25,760 bases of DNA from Bifidobacterium imperatoris (lineage in GTDB: Bacteria > Actinomycetota > Actinomycetes > Actinomycetales > Bifidobacteriaceae): contig NZ_NMWV01000036.1 in the NCBI RefSeq assembly GCF_002860405.1, forward strand, positions 1 through 25,760, read 5' to 3'. This document shows, piece after piece, positions 1 to 9,303 of this stretch; within the stretch, counting starts at the first letter, position 1; each line of letters opens with the position of its first letter. The notes below the pieces were generated by a model that did no database searches, was not told the origin of the DNA, and saw only the letters and a program-made list of their open reading frames with translations. The translations under genes were made by a program, and so were the position numbers.

Positions 1-1
1 G

Positions 2-100
2 AAGGTCGACGCTTTCGAACGCGCTGAGGGCGCCAAGGAAGGCCGCGAGCACAAGAAGGTTATCGAACCTGATCAGATGCGCGAGCTTGCTCTGGCCTGA
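2..100 (+). CDS. 3' end of an unidentified gene (partial)
   Basis: An open frame enters from the left edge and ends at TGA 98-100. The visible 32 residues are charged and helical in character, starting KVDAFERAEGAKEG and ending DQMRELALA. Codon use (GCC, GGC, CGC, AAG) fits a real bifidobacterial gene, and a good terminator follows 32 nt downstream, which supports this being a true C-terminus. I do not recognise the family from so short a tail. Confidence 0.75.
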   Translation, partial: KVDAFERAEGAKEGREHKKVIEPDQMRELALA

Positions 101-131
101 GTCGGGCTGATCGGTACTATCTGCACCACAA

Positions 132-164
132 AAGGGCGGCTGGGATTTCTCTCAGTCGCCCTTC
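132..164 (+). terminator. Rho-independent terminator of the partial gene
   Basis: A 13-bp stem (AAGGGCG... at 132 pairing with ...CGCCCTT ending at 164, two G-U pairs) closes a short loop and is followed by CTTGCAT. It lies just after the stop at 100. The T tract is weak, but the stem is long. Confidence 0.7.
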
Positions 165-183
165 TTGCATATTTCCATTCCTC

Positions 184-330
184 GACTGTCGGTTTTCCAT
201 CGTTGACTGTCGGTCTTTCGACATCTTCTGTAGGTTTTCCAACACTGACTGTAGGTTTTCCAACGTTTTTTGTCGGATCTCCTACAGTTAGTGTTCGATT
301 CCCTACAGTCAGTGTTGGAAAACCTACAGT
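184..330. repeat. Seven 21-bp repeats that switch orientation mid-array
   Basis: Units start at 184, 205, 226, 247, 268, 289 and 310. The first four resemble GACTGTAGGTTTTCCAACACT-type units (for example CTGTAGGTTTTCCAAC at 228). The last two to three read as the reverse complement, so 247-267 and 310-331 form a near-perfect inverted repeat. Because 21 bp is seven codons, both strands read as TVGFPT-like heptads (TVGFPTLTVG on minus, SVGFPTLTVG on plus). No ribosome-binding site or protein-like flank is visible, so I treat it as a non-coding repeat tract between the terminator and htpX. Confidence 0.8.
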
Positions 331-451
331 CAAAAGGAGAAAGAGATATCAGAAGGGCAAAAATACTCTTCGTAAGTGTGTAATCGCCAAAGTGGAGCGG
401 TCTTCGGTTTTTCTCCCCGCGCATATCCAGCAATCATCCAGCTACCCTCTT

Positions 452-457
452 TAGGCT
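452..457 (+). promoter_or_regulatory. Possible -10 element for a leaderless htpX transcript
   Basis: TAGGCT matches the actinobacterial TANNNT -10 pattern and lies 7 nt before the htpX ATG. Transcription would start at or next to the start codon. No Shine-Dalgarno sequence precedes the ATG, which agrees with leaderless translation. No clear -35 is seen. Confidence 0.35.
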
Positions 458-464
458 GGGCCTC

Positions 465-1403
465 ATGAATGCCAATGTACGGGTGCATGGCCACTTCAAT
501 GGCCTGAAGACGACGCTGCTGTTTGCCCTGATGTGGGCCGTCATCATGCTGATTTGGTGGGCTACAGGCGGTAGCCGCGGAACACTGGGCATATACATTC
601 TGATTGGCCTAGCCACCACATTCGTCTCCTACTGGTTCTCGGACAAATTGGCCATCGCTTCGATGGGCGCCCGCGAAGTCAGTGAGCAGGAGGCTCCTGA
701 GATTTACCATATTGTGCGCGAGCTCAGTGCCAAGGCCGGCAAGCCGATGCCGCGCATTTATATTGCCCCCACCATGAGCCCGAATGCATTTGCCACTGGG
801 CGCAATGAGCGTCACGCGGCGGTTTGCTGCACGCAAGGTATTCTGCAGATTTTGAACGCACGCGAATTGCGCGGTGTTCTGGGTCATGAACTGATGCACG
901 TCTATAACCATGACATTCTGACTTCTGCAATCGCCTCCGCTATGGCCACGGTGATTACATATCTTGGCTATTCACTGATGTATTTCGGCGGCGGGCGCGA
1001 TAGTCGCGATAATAATTCCGGTGGTCTTGGATTGATTGGTGTGCTGGTAAGTGCGATTTTGGCTCCGATTGCTGCTTCGCTGATTCAGATGGCAATCTCC
1101 CGTACTCGTGAATACGATGCTGATGAAGATGGCAGTCTGTTGACTGGGGATCCTGAAGCGCTCGCTTCAGCGTTGAATAAGATTTCCTATGGTGCGCAAA
1201 CCACACCGATGCGCAAAACCGCTGGCACGCAGTCGGTGAGTGCAATGATGATTGCGAACCCGTTCTCCTCTGTCGGTTTCTCTCGCCTGTTCTCTACTCA
1301 TCCGCCAACTGATCAGCGTATTGCTCGCTTGATGCAGATGGCCCAGGAGATGAACGGCGGTCAGCCCCTAGCCGCGCCATATTCCGTGCATGCTCTGCGA
1401 TGA
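465..1403 (+). CDS. htpX: HtpX, membrane-bound M48B zinc metalloprotease
   Basis: This 312-residue integral membrane protease degrades damaged membrane proteins, with its active site facing the cytoplasm. The zinc motif HELMH is at residues 141-145. The third ligand is probably E216 in SRTREYDADEDG, the typical M48 glutamate motif. Hydrophobic segments lie near 15-33 and 40-57 before the catalytic domain, and near 151-173 and 186-209 after the zinc motif, the usual HtpX arrangement. Length is close to the family norm of about 290-310. The ATG at 465 gives an N-terminus (MNANVRVHGHFNGLKT) like actinobacterial homologues. It has no Shine-Dalgarno sequence, but a TANNNT element 7 nt upstream suggests a leaderless message. 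In bifidobacteria htpX is usually monocistronic, which fits the flanking hairpins here. Confidence 0.95.
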   Translation: MNANVRVHGHFNGLKTTLLFALMWAVIMLIWWATGGSRGTLGIYILIGLATTFVSYWFSDKLAIASMGAREVSEQEAPEIYHIVRELSAKAGKPMPRIYIAPTMSPNAFATGRNERHAAVCCTQGILQILNARELRGVLGHELMHVYNHDILTSAIASAMATVITYLGYSLMYFGGGRDSRDNNSGGLGLIGVLVSAILAPIAASLIQMAISRTREYDADEDGSLLTGDPEALASALNKISYGAQTTPMRKTAGTQSVSAMMIANPFSSVGFSRLFSTHPPTDQRIARLMQMAQEMNGGQPLAAPYSVHALR

Positions 1404-1408
1404 CTTCT

Positions 1409-1431
1409 GGCTTCCTTCTCTGAGGGAAGCC
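1409..1431 (+). terminator. Hairpin after htpX (weak terminator)
   Basis: GGCTTCC (1409-1415) pairs with GGAAGCC (1425-1431) 5 nt after the htpX stop. There is no T tract, so termination is uncertain. The sequence through about 1450 also resembles a worn copy of the GGCTCCC...GAGGG extragenic element found later in the window. Confidence 0.4.
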
Positions 1432-1532
1432 GCGTAGCGTGGGAGCAACGCATTAAGTTCTCCAATTCCGTGCTACCATAGCTAACCGTGCGTCATTGCA
1501 ACTGGTGGTTTTCGGTTGCAAGTCGGGCACAC

Positions 1533-1606
1533 GCGGACGTAGTTCATCGGTAGAATGAAAGCTTCCCAAGCTTTAGAGGCGGGTTCGACTCCCGTCGTCC
1601 GCTCCA
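1533..1606 (+). tRNA. tRNA-Gly, anticodon CCC
   Basis: A cloverleaf is readable. Acceptor GCGGACG (1533-1539) pairs with CGTCCGC (1596-1602). The anticodon arm AAAGC-TTCCCAA-GCTTT puts CCC in the anticodon position. The T arm is CGGGT-TCGACTC-CCGTC-like, with the GTTCGA box written as GTTCGACTC. Discriminator T and an encoded CCA (1604-1606) complete the 74 nt. It reads GGG glycine codons. A strong terminator follows directly, so it is a single-gene tRNA unit. Confidence 0.95.
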
Positions 1607-1610
1607 TCAA

Positions 1611-1638
1611 GAACCGTTGGAAATCCAACGGTTCTTTT
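1611..1638 (+). terminator. Terminator of the tRNA-Gly gene
   Basis: A perfect 10-bp stem, GAACCGTTGG (1611-1620) with CCAACGGTTC (1625-1634), closes an AAAT loop and is followed by TTTTG. It begins 4 nt after the tRNA CCA end. Confidence 0.9.
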
Positions 1639-1739
1639 GTCTTCCAAGATACGATTGCCCTTTACACAAGCATTTGTAAAACACGCTTTCAACGTGTCAG
1701 GGGCGATTCTGTGCTTTTCCCCGCGTATCGTAAAGCGCG

Positions 1740-2690
1740 ATGAGTATTTCCAAGGTTGTTTCACGGCAGCGCAAGTCCACGTCAGCACAGCGCACTCCGA
1801 CGTTCGAACGCACCCCGCACGACATTTTGGTCGGTGCAGCGCTGGTGCTCGCCGGCGGTACATTATGGGGTGTTAATGCCACAGTGTCCAAGCTGCTTAT
1901 GGGTACCTATCATGCGGATCCTCTTTGGATTGCTTGCGTACGCGAACTGGCGGCTGGCGTTATTTTCATCGCCTGCTCTGGAGCTTTCACGCCAAAGTTG
2001 CTAATCGGTGCGCTCAAAGATCGGGGATCCTATCTCAAGCTGCTCGCCTGCTCGCTTATCTGCGTGCTACTGGTGCAAGTGGCATATCTCAAAGCCATTG
2101 ACTGGACTAATTCAGGCACTGCCACCGTGTTGCAGAGCCTGAATCTGCTGTTCGTTTTGGCGATTGTTTGCGTCCGAGGGCAGCGATTGCCGCGACTGAA
2201 GGAGAGCATTGGCATCGCGCTGGCCTTTGCCGGTACAGTGCTCATCGCAACTGGAGGCGATCTCAGCCAGCTCAGCTTGCCTGCAGCTGGTCTGTTCTGG
2301 GGCTTACTTGATGCATTGTGCACGTCGATTATGTCCATTGCGCCGATTGCGATGATGGCTCGATGGGGCAACTTCACCATCAACGGCATTATGTTCGTGG
2401 TTTCTGGAGTGGTGCTTTTGCCATTCGTGCGCCCATGGGCAACCGCGCCTTCGTTGGATACGCTCGGTTTGGCGCTGGTTGCGTTCACGATTGTTGGCGG
2501 CACTTTCGGCGCCTACTGGCTGTTCTTGGCCGGTACGCAGCGCTGCGGAGCTATGCGCGCCACTATGCTCGGTACCAGTGAACCGGTCACCGCAACCATC
2601 ACCGGTGTACTGTTCGCGGGCGCTATCTTCACGCCGACCGACTTGGCCGGATTCGCCATGATTCTCATCATGGTGTTCCTAGTGAGGTAA
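1740..2690 (+). CDS. EamA/DMT-superfamily exporter
   Basis: This 316-residue membrane protein has about ten hydrophobic helices arranged as two EamA halves. The first half begins LVLAGGTLWGVNATVSKLLMG (about residues 35-56) and the second LSLPAAGLFWGLLDALCTSI. This drug/metabolite transporter family usually exports amino acids, metabolites or drugs; the substrate cannot be read from sequence. The first 30 residues are basic, Ser/Thr-rich and cytoplasmic. The ATG at 1740 has only a weak Shine-Dalgarno sequence, so an internal start cannot be excluded. The C-terminus (MILIMVFLVR) ends abruptly after the last helix and is slightly shorter than usual. It stands alone between the tRNA terminator and fba. 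Confidence 0.85.
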   Translation: MSISKVVSRQRKSTSAQRTPTFERTPHDILVGAALVLAGGTLWGVNATVSKLLMGTYHADPLWIACVRELAAGVIFIACSGAFTPKLLIGALKDRGSYLKLLACSLICVLLVQVAYLKAIDWTNSGTATVLQSLNLLFVLAIVCVRGQRLPRLKESIGIALAFAGTVLIATGGDLSQLSLPAAGLFWGLLDALCTSIMSIAPIAMMARWGNFTINGIMFVVSGVVLLPFVRPWATAPSLDTLGLALVAFTIVGGTFGAYWLFLAGTQRCGAMRATMLGTSEPVTATITGVLFAGAIFTPTDLAGFAMILIMVFLVR

Positions 2691-2773
2691 TGGTTAGTGC
2701 GGTAGTGGCTGATGCGGCAGAAATTTTACCGAGATGTGACCAATCGCACAGCCACCTGTAACCAGCTCGGCAC

Positions 2774-2800
2774 TTGCGCGGGCAGGGTGAGAGCCATAAT
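2774..2800 (+). promoter_or_regulatory. Putative fba promoter, possibly leaderless
   Basis: CATAAT (2795-2800) is a five-of-six match to TATAAT and ends 6 nt before the ATG at 2807. TTGCGC (2774-2779) could act as -35, though the 15-bp spacing is short. The transcript would start at the start codon, and no Shine-Dalgarno sequence lies close to the ATG. Confidence 0.4.
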
Positions 2801-2806
2801 AAAACC

Positions 2807-3874
2807 ATGACAATTGCTACACCGGAACGTTATGCCGAAATGCTGGATGCCGCACGTCGTGGCGGATACGCTTACCCAGCTATCAATGTGACGAGCTCGC
2901 AGACGCTGAACGCTGCGCTGAAGGGCTTTGCTGATGCCGAATCTGATGGCATCATCCAGATTTCTGTGGGCGGTTCAGCATACGTTTCCGGTGCGGGCGT
3001 GAATGATCGCGTCACCGGATCGCTGGCTCTGGCTTCATTCGCTCACGTAGTGGCAGAGAAGTACCCGAATATCACCGTGGCGCTGCATACGGATCATTGC
3101 GCCAAGCAGTACTTGGACGAATGGGTACGCCCGCTGCTGGCATACGAGGCTGACGAAGTGGCACATGGTAAGGAGCCGACGTTCCAGTCCCACATGTGGG
3201 ATGGTTCCACCGTGCCGCTCACGGAGAATCTGGATATCGCCGAGGAACTGCTGGAGAAATCTCAGGCGGCACACACGGTTCTGGAGATTGAAATCGGTGC
3301 AGTTGGCGGCGAAGAAGACGGCCACTCTGCCGAAATCAATGAAAAGCTGTATTCGACTCCGGAAGATGGTCTGGAAGTGGCTCGCAGGCTGGGGCTGGGG
3401 GAGCGTGGCCGATACATGGCTGCGTTCACGTTCGGCAATGTACATGGCGCATACAAGCCCGGTGTGGTGAAGCTACGTCCGGCTCTGCTGGGTGAGATTC
3501 AGGCGCGTGTGGCTCGTGCTGTAGCGGAAGGCGAATTGCCGAGCGCTGCCGGTCAAGTGGCCTTCCCGAATGGCAAGCCGTTCGAGCTGGTGTTCCACGG
3601 TGGATCTGGCTCGACTCCGGAGGAGATTGCCGAAGCCGTGAGCTATGGCGTTGTCAAGATGAACATTGACACGGATACGCAGTACGCGTTCACTCGTCCG
3701 ATTGCCGATCACGTGTTCGAGAACTACGACAAGGTTCTGAAGATTGACGGCGAAGTCGGTGAGAAGAAGTTCTACGATCCGCGCTCGTGGGGTCGTAAGG
3801 CCGAGGCCGGCATGACTCAGCGTGTGATTGAGGCTTGCCAGCAGCTCGGTTCCGCTGGCAAAGCACTGAAGTAG
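2807..3874 (+). CDS. fba: Class II fructose-bisphosphate aldolase
   Basis: This zinc aldolase cleaves fructose 1,6-bisphosphate to dihydroxyacetone phosphate and glyceraldehyde 3-phosphate. In bifidobacteria the fructose-6-phosphate shunt carries most carbon, so its main role may be gluconeogenic or auxiliary (family knowledge). Class II signatures are present: HTDHC at residues 94-98 (catalytic Asp96, zinc His97), EIEIGAVGGEEDGH near 160-173, NVHG at 211-214, FHGGSGST at 263-270 and NIDTD at 286-290. I chose the ATG at 2807, giving 355 residues starting MTIATPERYAEML, rather than the upstream GTG at 2774 whose extension is not aldolase-like and overlaps the likely promoter. A perfect hairpin made of a locus-specific repeat element ends the gene. 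Confidence 0.95.
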   Translation: MTIATPERYAEMLDAARRGGYAYPAINVTSSQTLNAALKGFADAESDGIIQISVGGSAYVSGAGVNDRVTGSLALASFAHVVAEKYPNITVALHTDHCAKQYLDEWVRPLLAYEADEVAHGKEPTFQSHMWDGSTVPLTENLDIAEELLEKSQAAHTVLEIEIGAVGGEEDGHSAEINEKLYSTPEDGLEVARRLGLGERGRYMAAFTFGNVHGAYKPGVVKLRPALLGEIQARVARAVAEGELPSAAGQVAFPNGKPFELVFHGGSGSTPEEIAEAVSYGVVKMNIDTDTQYAFTRPIADHVFENYDKVLKIDGEVGEKKFYDPRSWGRKAEAGMTQRVIEACQQLGSAGKALK

Positions 3875-3916
3875 TAGTACTGTTCGCGCTATATTTCTGC
3901 GCTACTGGGGAAGTAA

Positions 3917-3950
3917 CTTTGCGACGCATTCCGGTGATTGCGTCGCAAAG
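3917..3950 (+). terminator. fba terminator hairpin built from the palindromic repeat element
   Basis: A perfect 12-bp stem, CTTTGCGACGCA (3917-3928) with TGCGTCGCAAAG (3939-3950), closes a TTCCGGTGAT loop. The same GCATTCCGGTGATTGCGTCG core recurs in the arrays around scrP and scrT, where the stems are less perfect. It lies between the convergent fba and crcB genes and could act on both strands (CTTTG on each side), although no long T tract follows. Confidence 0.7.
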
Positions 3951-3978
3951 AAAAGGCGGGAAGCAACCGGGAAGCAAC

Positions 3979-4350
3979 TTAGTGCACTAGGCTGCCAACA
4001 AGCCAGCCTAAAGTTACGCAGATAATCGGCACCACAATCGTGGTAAGCAAATAGAACGTTGCCATGCCGAAATGACGATTACGAAACAGGGAAACCATTT
4101 CGTTAATCGCAGTGGAGAACGTGGAAAAGCCGCCAAGGAATCCAGTCACAAAGAGCAAATACGTTGATTCCGGCACAACTTGCTGTGCATATGCGGCAGC
4201 AGCCAACCCTGCACAGAAAGTGGCGATTACATTGATTACAAATGTGGAAAGCGGGAACAGTCGCTTCCACATCTGCTGAATCGACGTGTTCAACACAAAA
4301 CGAGCAGTGGCTCCGAGGCCACCGCACATGCAGACGAACAGAAAAGTCAT
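3979..4350 (-). CDS. crcB: CrcB/Fluc fluoride channel, short subunit
   Basis: This 123-residue protein has four membrane helices, the normal Fluc size. It shows the family hallmarks GGLGATARF near the N-terminus, FVINVIATFCAG in helix 2 (the conserved Asn) and GFLGGFSTFSTAINEM in helix 3 (GGFSTFST, with the Phe-box residues and the helix-break Na+ site). Fluc channels are dual-topology dimers that export fluoride. Gram-positive genomes often carry two adjacent genes whose products form a heterodimer, as seems likely here. Its ATG shares the A of the preceding gene's TGA stop at 4350, indicating translational coupling. No fluoride-riboswitch-like leader is visible. Confidence 0.9.
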   Translation of the reverse strand: MTFLFVCMCGGLGATARFVLNTSIQQMWKRLFPLSTFVINVIATFCAGLAAAAYAQQVVPESTYLLFVTGFLGGFSTFSTAINEMVSLFRNRHFGMATFYLLTTIVVPIICVTLGWLVGSLVH

Positions 4351-5336
4351 CAGTGAGCCTCCCCTGTGGTGAGGTCGCCAGTAAGAGGAATCTCATCGGT
4401 GATCGGCGCCGGTTCAAAGGAAGGTTCCGCCATCGAGGCAATCGGAGCAGAAGAAGCTGCAATAGTACTGGATGCTGCTGTGTTTGGTAACGCAGCAGCA
4501 TGCGCAGTCTGTCCAGAAGAAGAAATTGGCCCAGATTCGCTAGTTGATGCGTCATCAATAGTGCTATTGCCATGAGCAGAAGTACCGTTGCCGGCATCGC
4601 GGCCGTCAGCTGTATCGGAACCGCCGACTAGCACTGTTTCACCAACTGTCACATGCCGAACTGCTCCACCTTGAGATTGCTGGCGTTGTAAAGCTTCCGC
4701 CGCAAATCGGCCTGTTTTATGCGCTGTCAACATAAGTCCAAGCTGCGCACCACAGGCTGCCATCAACAAGCCTCCAGCAAAGCTGAATAGCAGGTAGAAG
4801 ATTGCGCCCATTGTATGGCTGACTTGCAGGGAAGTCAGCTCCTCGATTGCCAGAGCAGACAGTGTGGAGAATCCGCCGCACATGCCCATACCCAAGCCGC
4901 GGGAAGTGAGCTGGCGTACACGCTTGCGAATCCAGATGGCTTGCGAAAGGTAAGAGGTAAGACCTGCAAAAATGAAGCAGGCCAGCATATTGGCGATGAA
5001 CGTAGGCAGATGGAATGAATGCCAGAAACCGGCTGGCTGAGCGGTGGCGGGTATAAGAAAACTCAGGCCATAACGCATGGCTGTACCGAGTGTACCGCCG
5101 AGAAACACCACGAGATACACCATGCCGTCGGCAAGCGGGTTGAATCGCGCCTGAACCTTTTTGATAGGTGCAAGTGGAATCTTTGGCGGACGTGCGGCCG
5201 CAGCAGCACCCTGAGGCTCCGGAGTGGATTGCGCACGCACTTGTGCTGCGGAGATTTCTATAGTGCTAGGCTGCGGCTCGTTGCCGGCGAAATCACCGGC
5301 AACGTCAACACTGGCATTATTCGCGGAATCGGACAT
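4350..5336 (-). CDS. crcB: CrcB/Fluc fluoride channel with long disordered tails
   Basis: This 328-residue protein has a typical Fluc core at about residues 71-205, with GGTLGTAMRYG at 80-90, PTFIANMLACF around 111-121 and GMCGGFSTLSALAIEEL at 151-167. The core is flanked by an N-terminal Ala/Pro-rich tail of about 70 residues and a C-terminal tail of about 120 residues rich in Ser, Ala, Thr and acidic residues, both apparently disordered. Standard Fluc proteins have 110-130 residues. Together with the overlapping downstream gene it probably forms a heterodimeric fluoride exporter. The start lies 45 nt after purA on the same strand, so purA-crcB-crcB may be one transcript. Confidence 0.88.
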   Translation of the reverse strand: MSDSANNASVDVAGDFAGNEPQPSTIEISAAQVRAQSTPEPQGAAAAARPPKIPLAPIKKVQARFNPLADGMVYLVVFLGGTLGTAMRYGLSFLIPATAQPAGFWHSFHLPTFIANMLACFIFAGLTSYLSQAIWIRKRVRQLTSRGLGMGMCGGFSTLSALAIEELTSLQVSHTMGAIFYLLFSFAGGLLMAACGAQLGLMLTAHKTGRFAAEALQRQQSQGGAVRHVTVGETVLVGGSDTADGRDAGNGTSAHGNSTIDDASTSESGPISSSGQTAHAAALPNTAASSTIAASSAPIASMAEPSFEPAPITDEIPLTGDLTTGEAH

Positions 5337-5381
5337 AAGCCACGTTCTCAGTCAAATAGACGAGTAATCAGCCGAATCGAC

Positions 5382-6865
<1,484 letters not shown>

Positions 6866-6879
6866 GAGAGGACAGTTAT

Positions 6880-8316
6880 ATGACAGCCGTAACTTCATCA
6901 GTGCGGCGTCATCGACTGGGATTATTGCTGTTACCCGCAATTTTCGCCCTATTGATGGCGCTCAGTATCACTATGCCAAGTCGCGCGTTTGCGGCTGAGG
7001 CCGTTTCCACATGTAATCCAACCGCGACGAACGGATGCGTCAACGGCATCCTGCAAGACGCGAACAAACAACCCATCGCCAACGTTGAGCTGAAGCTTTC
7101 CGGTAAGGAATCAGCCACCACCACTACCGATGCGCAAGGTAACTGGGCGTTCTCGGTGTCCGCAGACGGCAAATACACCGTCACGATGGACGAGTCGGTG
7201 GCCAAGCAATACGGCCTGAAAGCCGCCAGCGCACAAGTTGAAATCGAAAAGAACAGTTTCGATAAGGCTCGCCAAGTAGTCCGATTCGATAAGCCGGCGC
7301 CTGCGTCGTCTGATTCCAGTGCCAGCTCAGGTTCCAGTTCTGCAAATGGTTCCGCGGGCAGCTCAGGCTCGAGCTCCAGTTCCAGTTCCAGCGACTCCGC
7401 AACCGGCGCCAACGGTTCCGCAGCCGGCGCAAACATCGGCAAACGCGTCTGGCAGCAGTTGTTCTCCGGCATTATTTTCGGCCTGATGCTCGGCTTGATG
7501 AGCGTCGGCATGAACCTGGTGTACGGCACTACGGGCCTGAGCTCCTTCTCCCACGGCGAGCAGGTGTCGCTCGGCGGTCTGATGGCCTATGTGGGCACGC
7601 AGATTCTGCACTGGCCACTGATTCCGTCCGCCATCTTCGCCGTACTGATCGGCGCGCTCACCGGATGGATTCAAAACGAGCTCATCTGGGCGCCGCTACG
7701 CCGCAAACGCGTGGGAACCATGCAGCAGATGATTGTGACCATCGGCCTTTCGATGGCGTTGCAGTACACGTTCCAGTTCTTCTTCGGCGGCGAAATCATG
7801 GGCATCACCAAGTCCGTGCCCGCCAGCTTCAATCTGGGCCCGGTCACCACGGATATGCCGACGCTGACTTCCGCTGGCATCGCCATCGTGGTGATTATCG
7901 GAGTGAGCTTCTTCCTGTACCGCACACGCCTCGGCCGCGCCACGCGAGCTGTGTCCGACAATGCCGCGCTCGCTGCGGCGTCCGGCATCAATGTGGAGCA
8001 GGTGGTGCGCATCGTATGGATTCTCTCCTGCGGCATGGCGGCACTGTCCGGCGTGCTGCTGGGCATCTATTTGAACGGTATCTCATGGAATACCGGCGCA
8101 ACCCTACTGCTGCTGATGTTCGCGGCAGTCACCCTCGGCGGTCTCGGCACTGCGAACGGCGCGCTCGTCGGCTCCCTGATCATCGGCATCGTGGCGGATA
8201 TGAGCTCGCTCATCATCCCCAATGACATGCGCTACGCCAGCGCGCTGGCAATTCTTATCATCGTCCTGCTGATTCGTCCGCAGGGCATCTTCGGCAAGCA
8301 GCAAAGGGTGGGCTGA
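6880..8316 (+). CDS. livH: LivH-type ABC permease fused to a secreted N-terminal domain
   Basis: Residues 187-478 are a LivH-family permease of a branched-chain amino-acid (HAAT) importer, with multiple helices and the typical GLSSFSHGEQVSLGG and GGLGTANGALVGSLIIG motifs. Unusually, it is preceded by a signal peptide (about 1-39, ending SRAFAAEA), a domain at about 45-137 resembling carboxypeptidase-regulatory/Cna-B beta-sandwiches (NGILQDANKQPIANVELKL...TTTDAQGNWAFSV...GKYTVTM) and a Ser/Gly/Ala linker at about 138-186. Two cysteines (45, 53) could form a disulfide outside the cell. The extra domain would sit extracellularly beside the permease mouth, perhaps contacting the substrate lipoprotein or wall. 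The start has a good AGAGAGGA Shine-Dalgarno sequence. First gene of the livHMGF operon; livM starts 3 nt after its stop. Confidence 0.88.
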   Translation: MTAVTSSVRRHRLGLLLLPAIFALLMALSITMPSRAFAAEAVSTCNPTATNGCVNGILQDANKQPIANVELKLSGKESATTTTDAQGNWAFSVSADGKYTVTMDESVAKQYGLKAASAQVEIEKNSFDKARQVVRFDKPAPASSDSSASSGSSSANGSAGSSGSSSSSSSSDSATGANGSAAGANIGKRVWQQLFSGIIFGLMLGLMSVGMNLVYGTTGLSSFSHGEQVSLGGLMAYVGTQILHWPLIPSAIFAVLIGALTGWIQNELIWAPLRRKRVGTMQQMIVTIGLSMALQYTFQFFFGGEIMGITKSVPASFNLGPVTTDMPTLTSAGIAIVVIIGVSFFLYRTRLGRATRAVSDNAALAAASGINVEQVVRIVWILSCGMAALSGVLLGIYLNGISWNTGATLLLLMFAAVTLGGLGTANGALVGSLIIGIVADMSSLIIPNDMRYASALAILIIVLLIRPQGIFGKQQRVG

Positions 8317-8319
8317 GCC

Positions 8320-9303
8320 ATGGATTTTGTAACTATTATTTCCGATACGCTGGGCGAGCTGATTGCCCCGACTACTGCGGCCTATGTGCTGGCCGCAATC
8401 GGCCTCAATATTCATTTCGGCATGACAGGTCTGATGAACATGGGCCAGGCGGGATTCATGCTGCTGGGCGCGTATGGATTCGCGGTCACTCAGTCGATGG
8501 GCGCGAATCTGTTCGCCTCAGTGTGCGCGGCAATTGCACTCGCGGTGATTTACGCGCTGCTGCTGGGTATTCCAACGCTCAAACTTGGGCCGGATTATCT
8601 GGCCATGGTGACTTTGGCGGCTGCTGAAATCATCCGTATTATCGGGCGTTCAACAGCCATGACGAAGATCACAGGCGGCTCTGCAGGCATCTCCCCGCAG
8701 GACTTCACCACCCAGTTTGAGGGCACGTCGCCGCTGCCCAATGGAGCCACAACGTTCCTGCTATGGACGTACAACAACAACATTGCGAACTCCTGGTGGT
8801 TGCGCATTGTGGCTTGGGTGCTTGTGGCGATTGCCGCGCTTCTGTGCTGGCGCTGGTTCCATTCGCCGTGGGGGCGCGTGCTGAAGGGTATTCGTGAGGA
8901 TGAGAACGCGATTCGCTCGCTGGGTAAGAACGTCACCACCTATAAAATGCAGGCGCTGATTCTGGGCGGTATTTTCGGTGCGCTCGGCGGCATTATTTTC
9001 GTGCTGCCGCGCTCGGTGCAGCCTGATTCGCTCGGCCGCGCAGTGACGTTCTACACATGGACGATTCTGCTGCTCGGCGGTGCGGCCACGATTTTCGGCC
9101 CGATTCTGGGCTCCTGCCTGCTGTGGGTGCTGCTCACGTTCGTCAAGGAAGTGATGCGCGGCGCTATCCCAGACACGTTGATTTCCTCGAACCAAGTGGA
9201 GTCGCTGGGCTGGGTGATTGTGGGCGTGGCCCTGATGTGCCTCGTGATATTCAGACCGCAAGGCCTCTTGGGAGACCGAAAGGAGCTGGCGTTCAATGCG
9301 TGA
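8320..9303 (+). CDS. livM: LivM-type ABC permease
   Basis: This 327-residue inner-membrane permease is the second channel subunit of the HAAT importer. Family features include NIHFGMTGLMNMGQAGFMLLG near the N-terminus, GIREDENAIRSLGKNVTTYKMQAL, the cytoplasmic coupling segment that contacts the ATPases, and a C-terminal FRPQGLLGDRKEL. It starts 3 nt after the livH stop and overlaps livG by 8 nt, so translation is probably coupled. The exact amino-acid substrate cannot be read from sequence. Confidence 0.93.
   Translation: MDFVTIISDTLGELIAPTTAAYVLAAIGLNIHFGMTGLMNMGQAGFMLLGAYGFAVTQSMGANLFASVCAAIALAVIYALLLGIPTLKLGPDYLAMVTLAAAEIIRIIGRSTAMTKITGGSAGISPQDFTTQFEGTSPLPNGATTFLLWTYNNNIANSWWLRIVAWVLVAIAALLCWRWFHSPWGRVLKGIREDENAIRSLGKNVTTYKMQALILGGIFGALGGIIFVLPRSVQPDSLGRAVTFYTWTILLLGGAATIFGPILGSCLLWVLLTFVKEVMRGAIPDTLISSNQVESLGWVIVGVALMCLVIFRPQGLLGDRKELAFNA

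Noticed and set aside
2774..2806. Extended fba start at the upstream GTG
   Set aside because: The 11 added residues are not aldolase-like and the segment contains the probable -10 element.
5337..5381. Fluoride riboswitch before the crcB pair
   Set aside because: The gap after purA is only 45 nt and shows none of the conserved pseudoknot segments of the crcB RNA.
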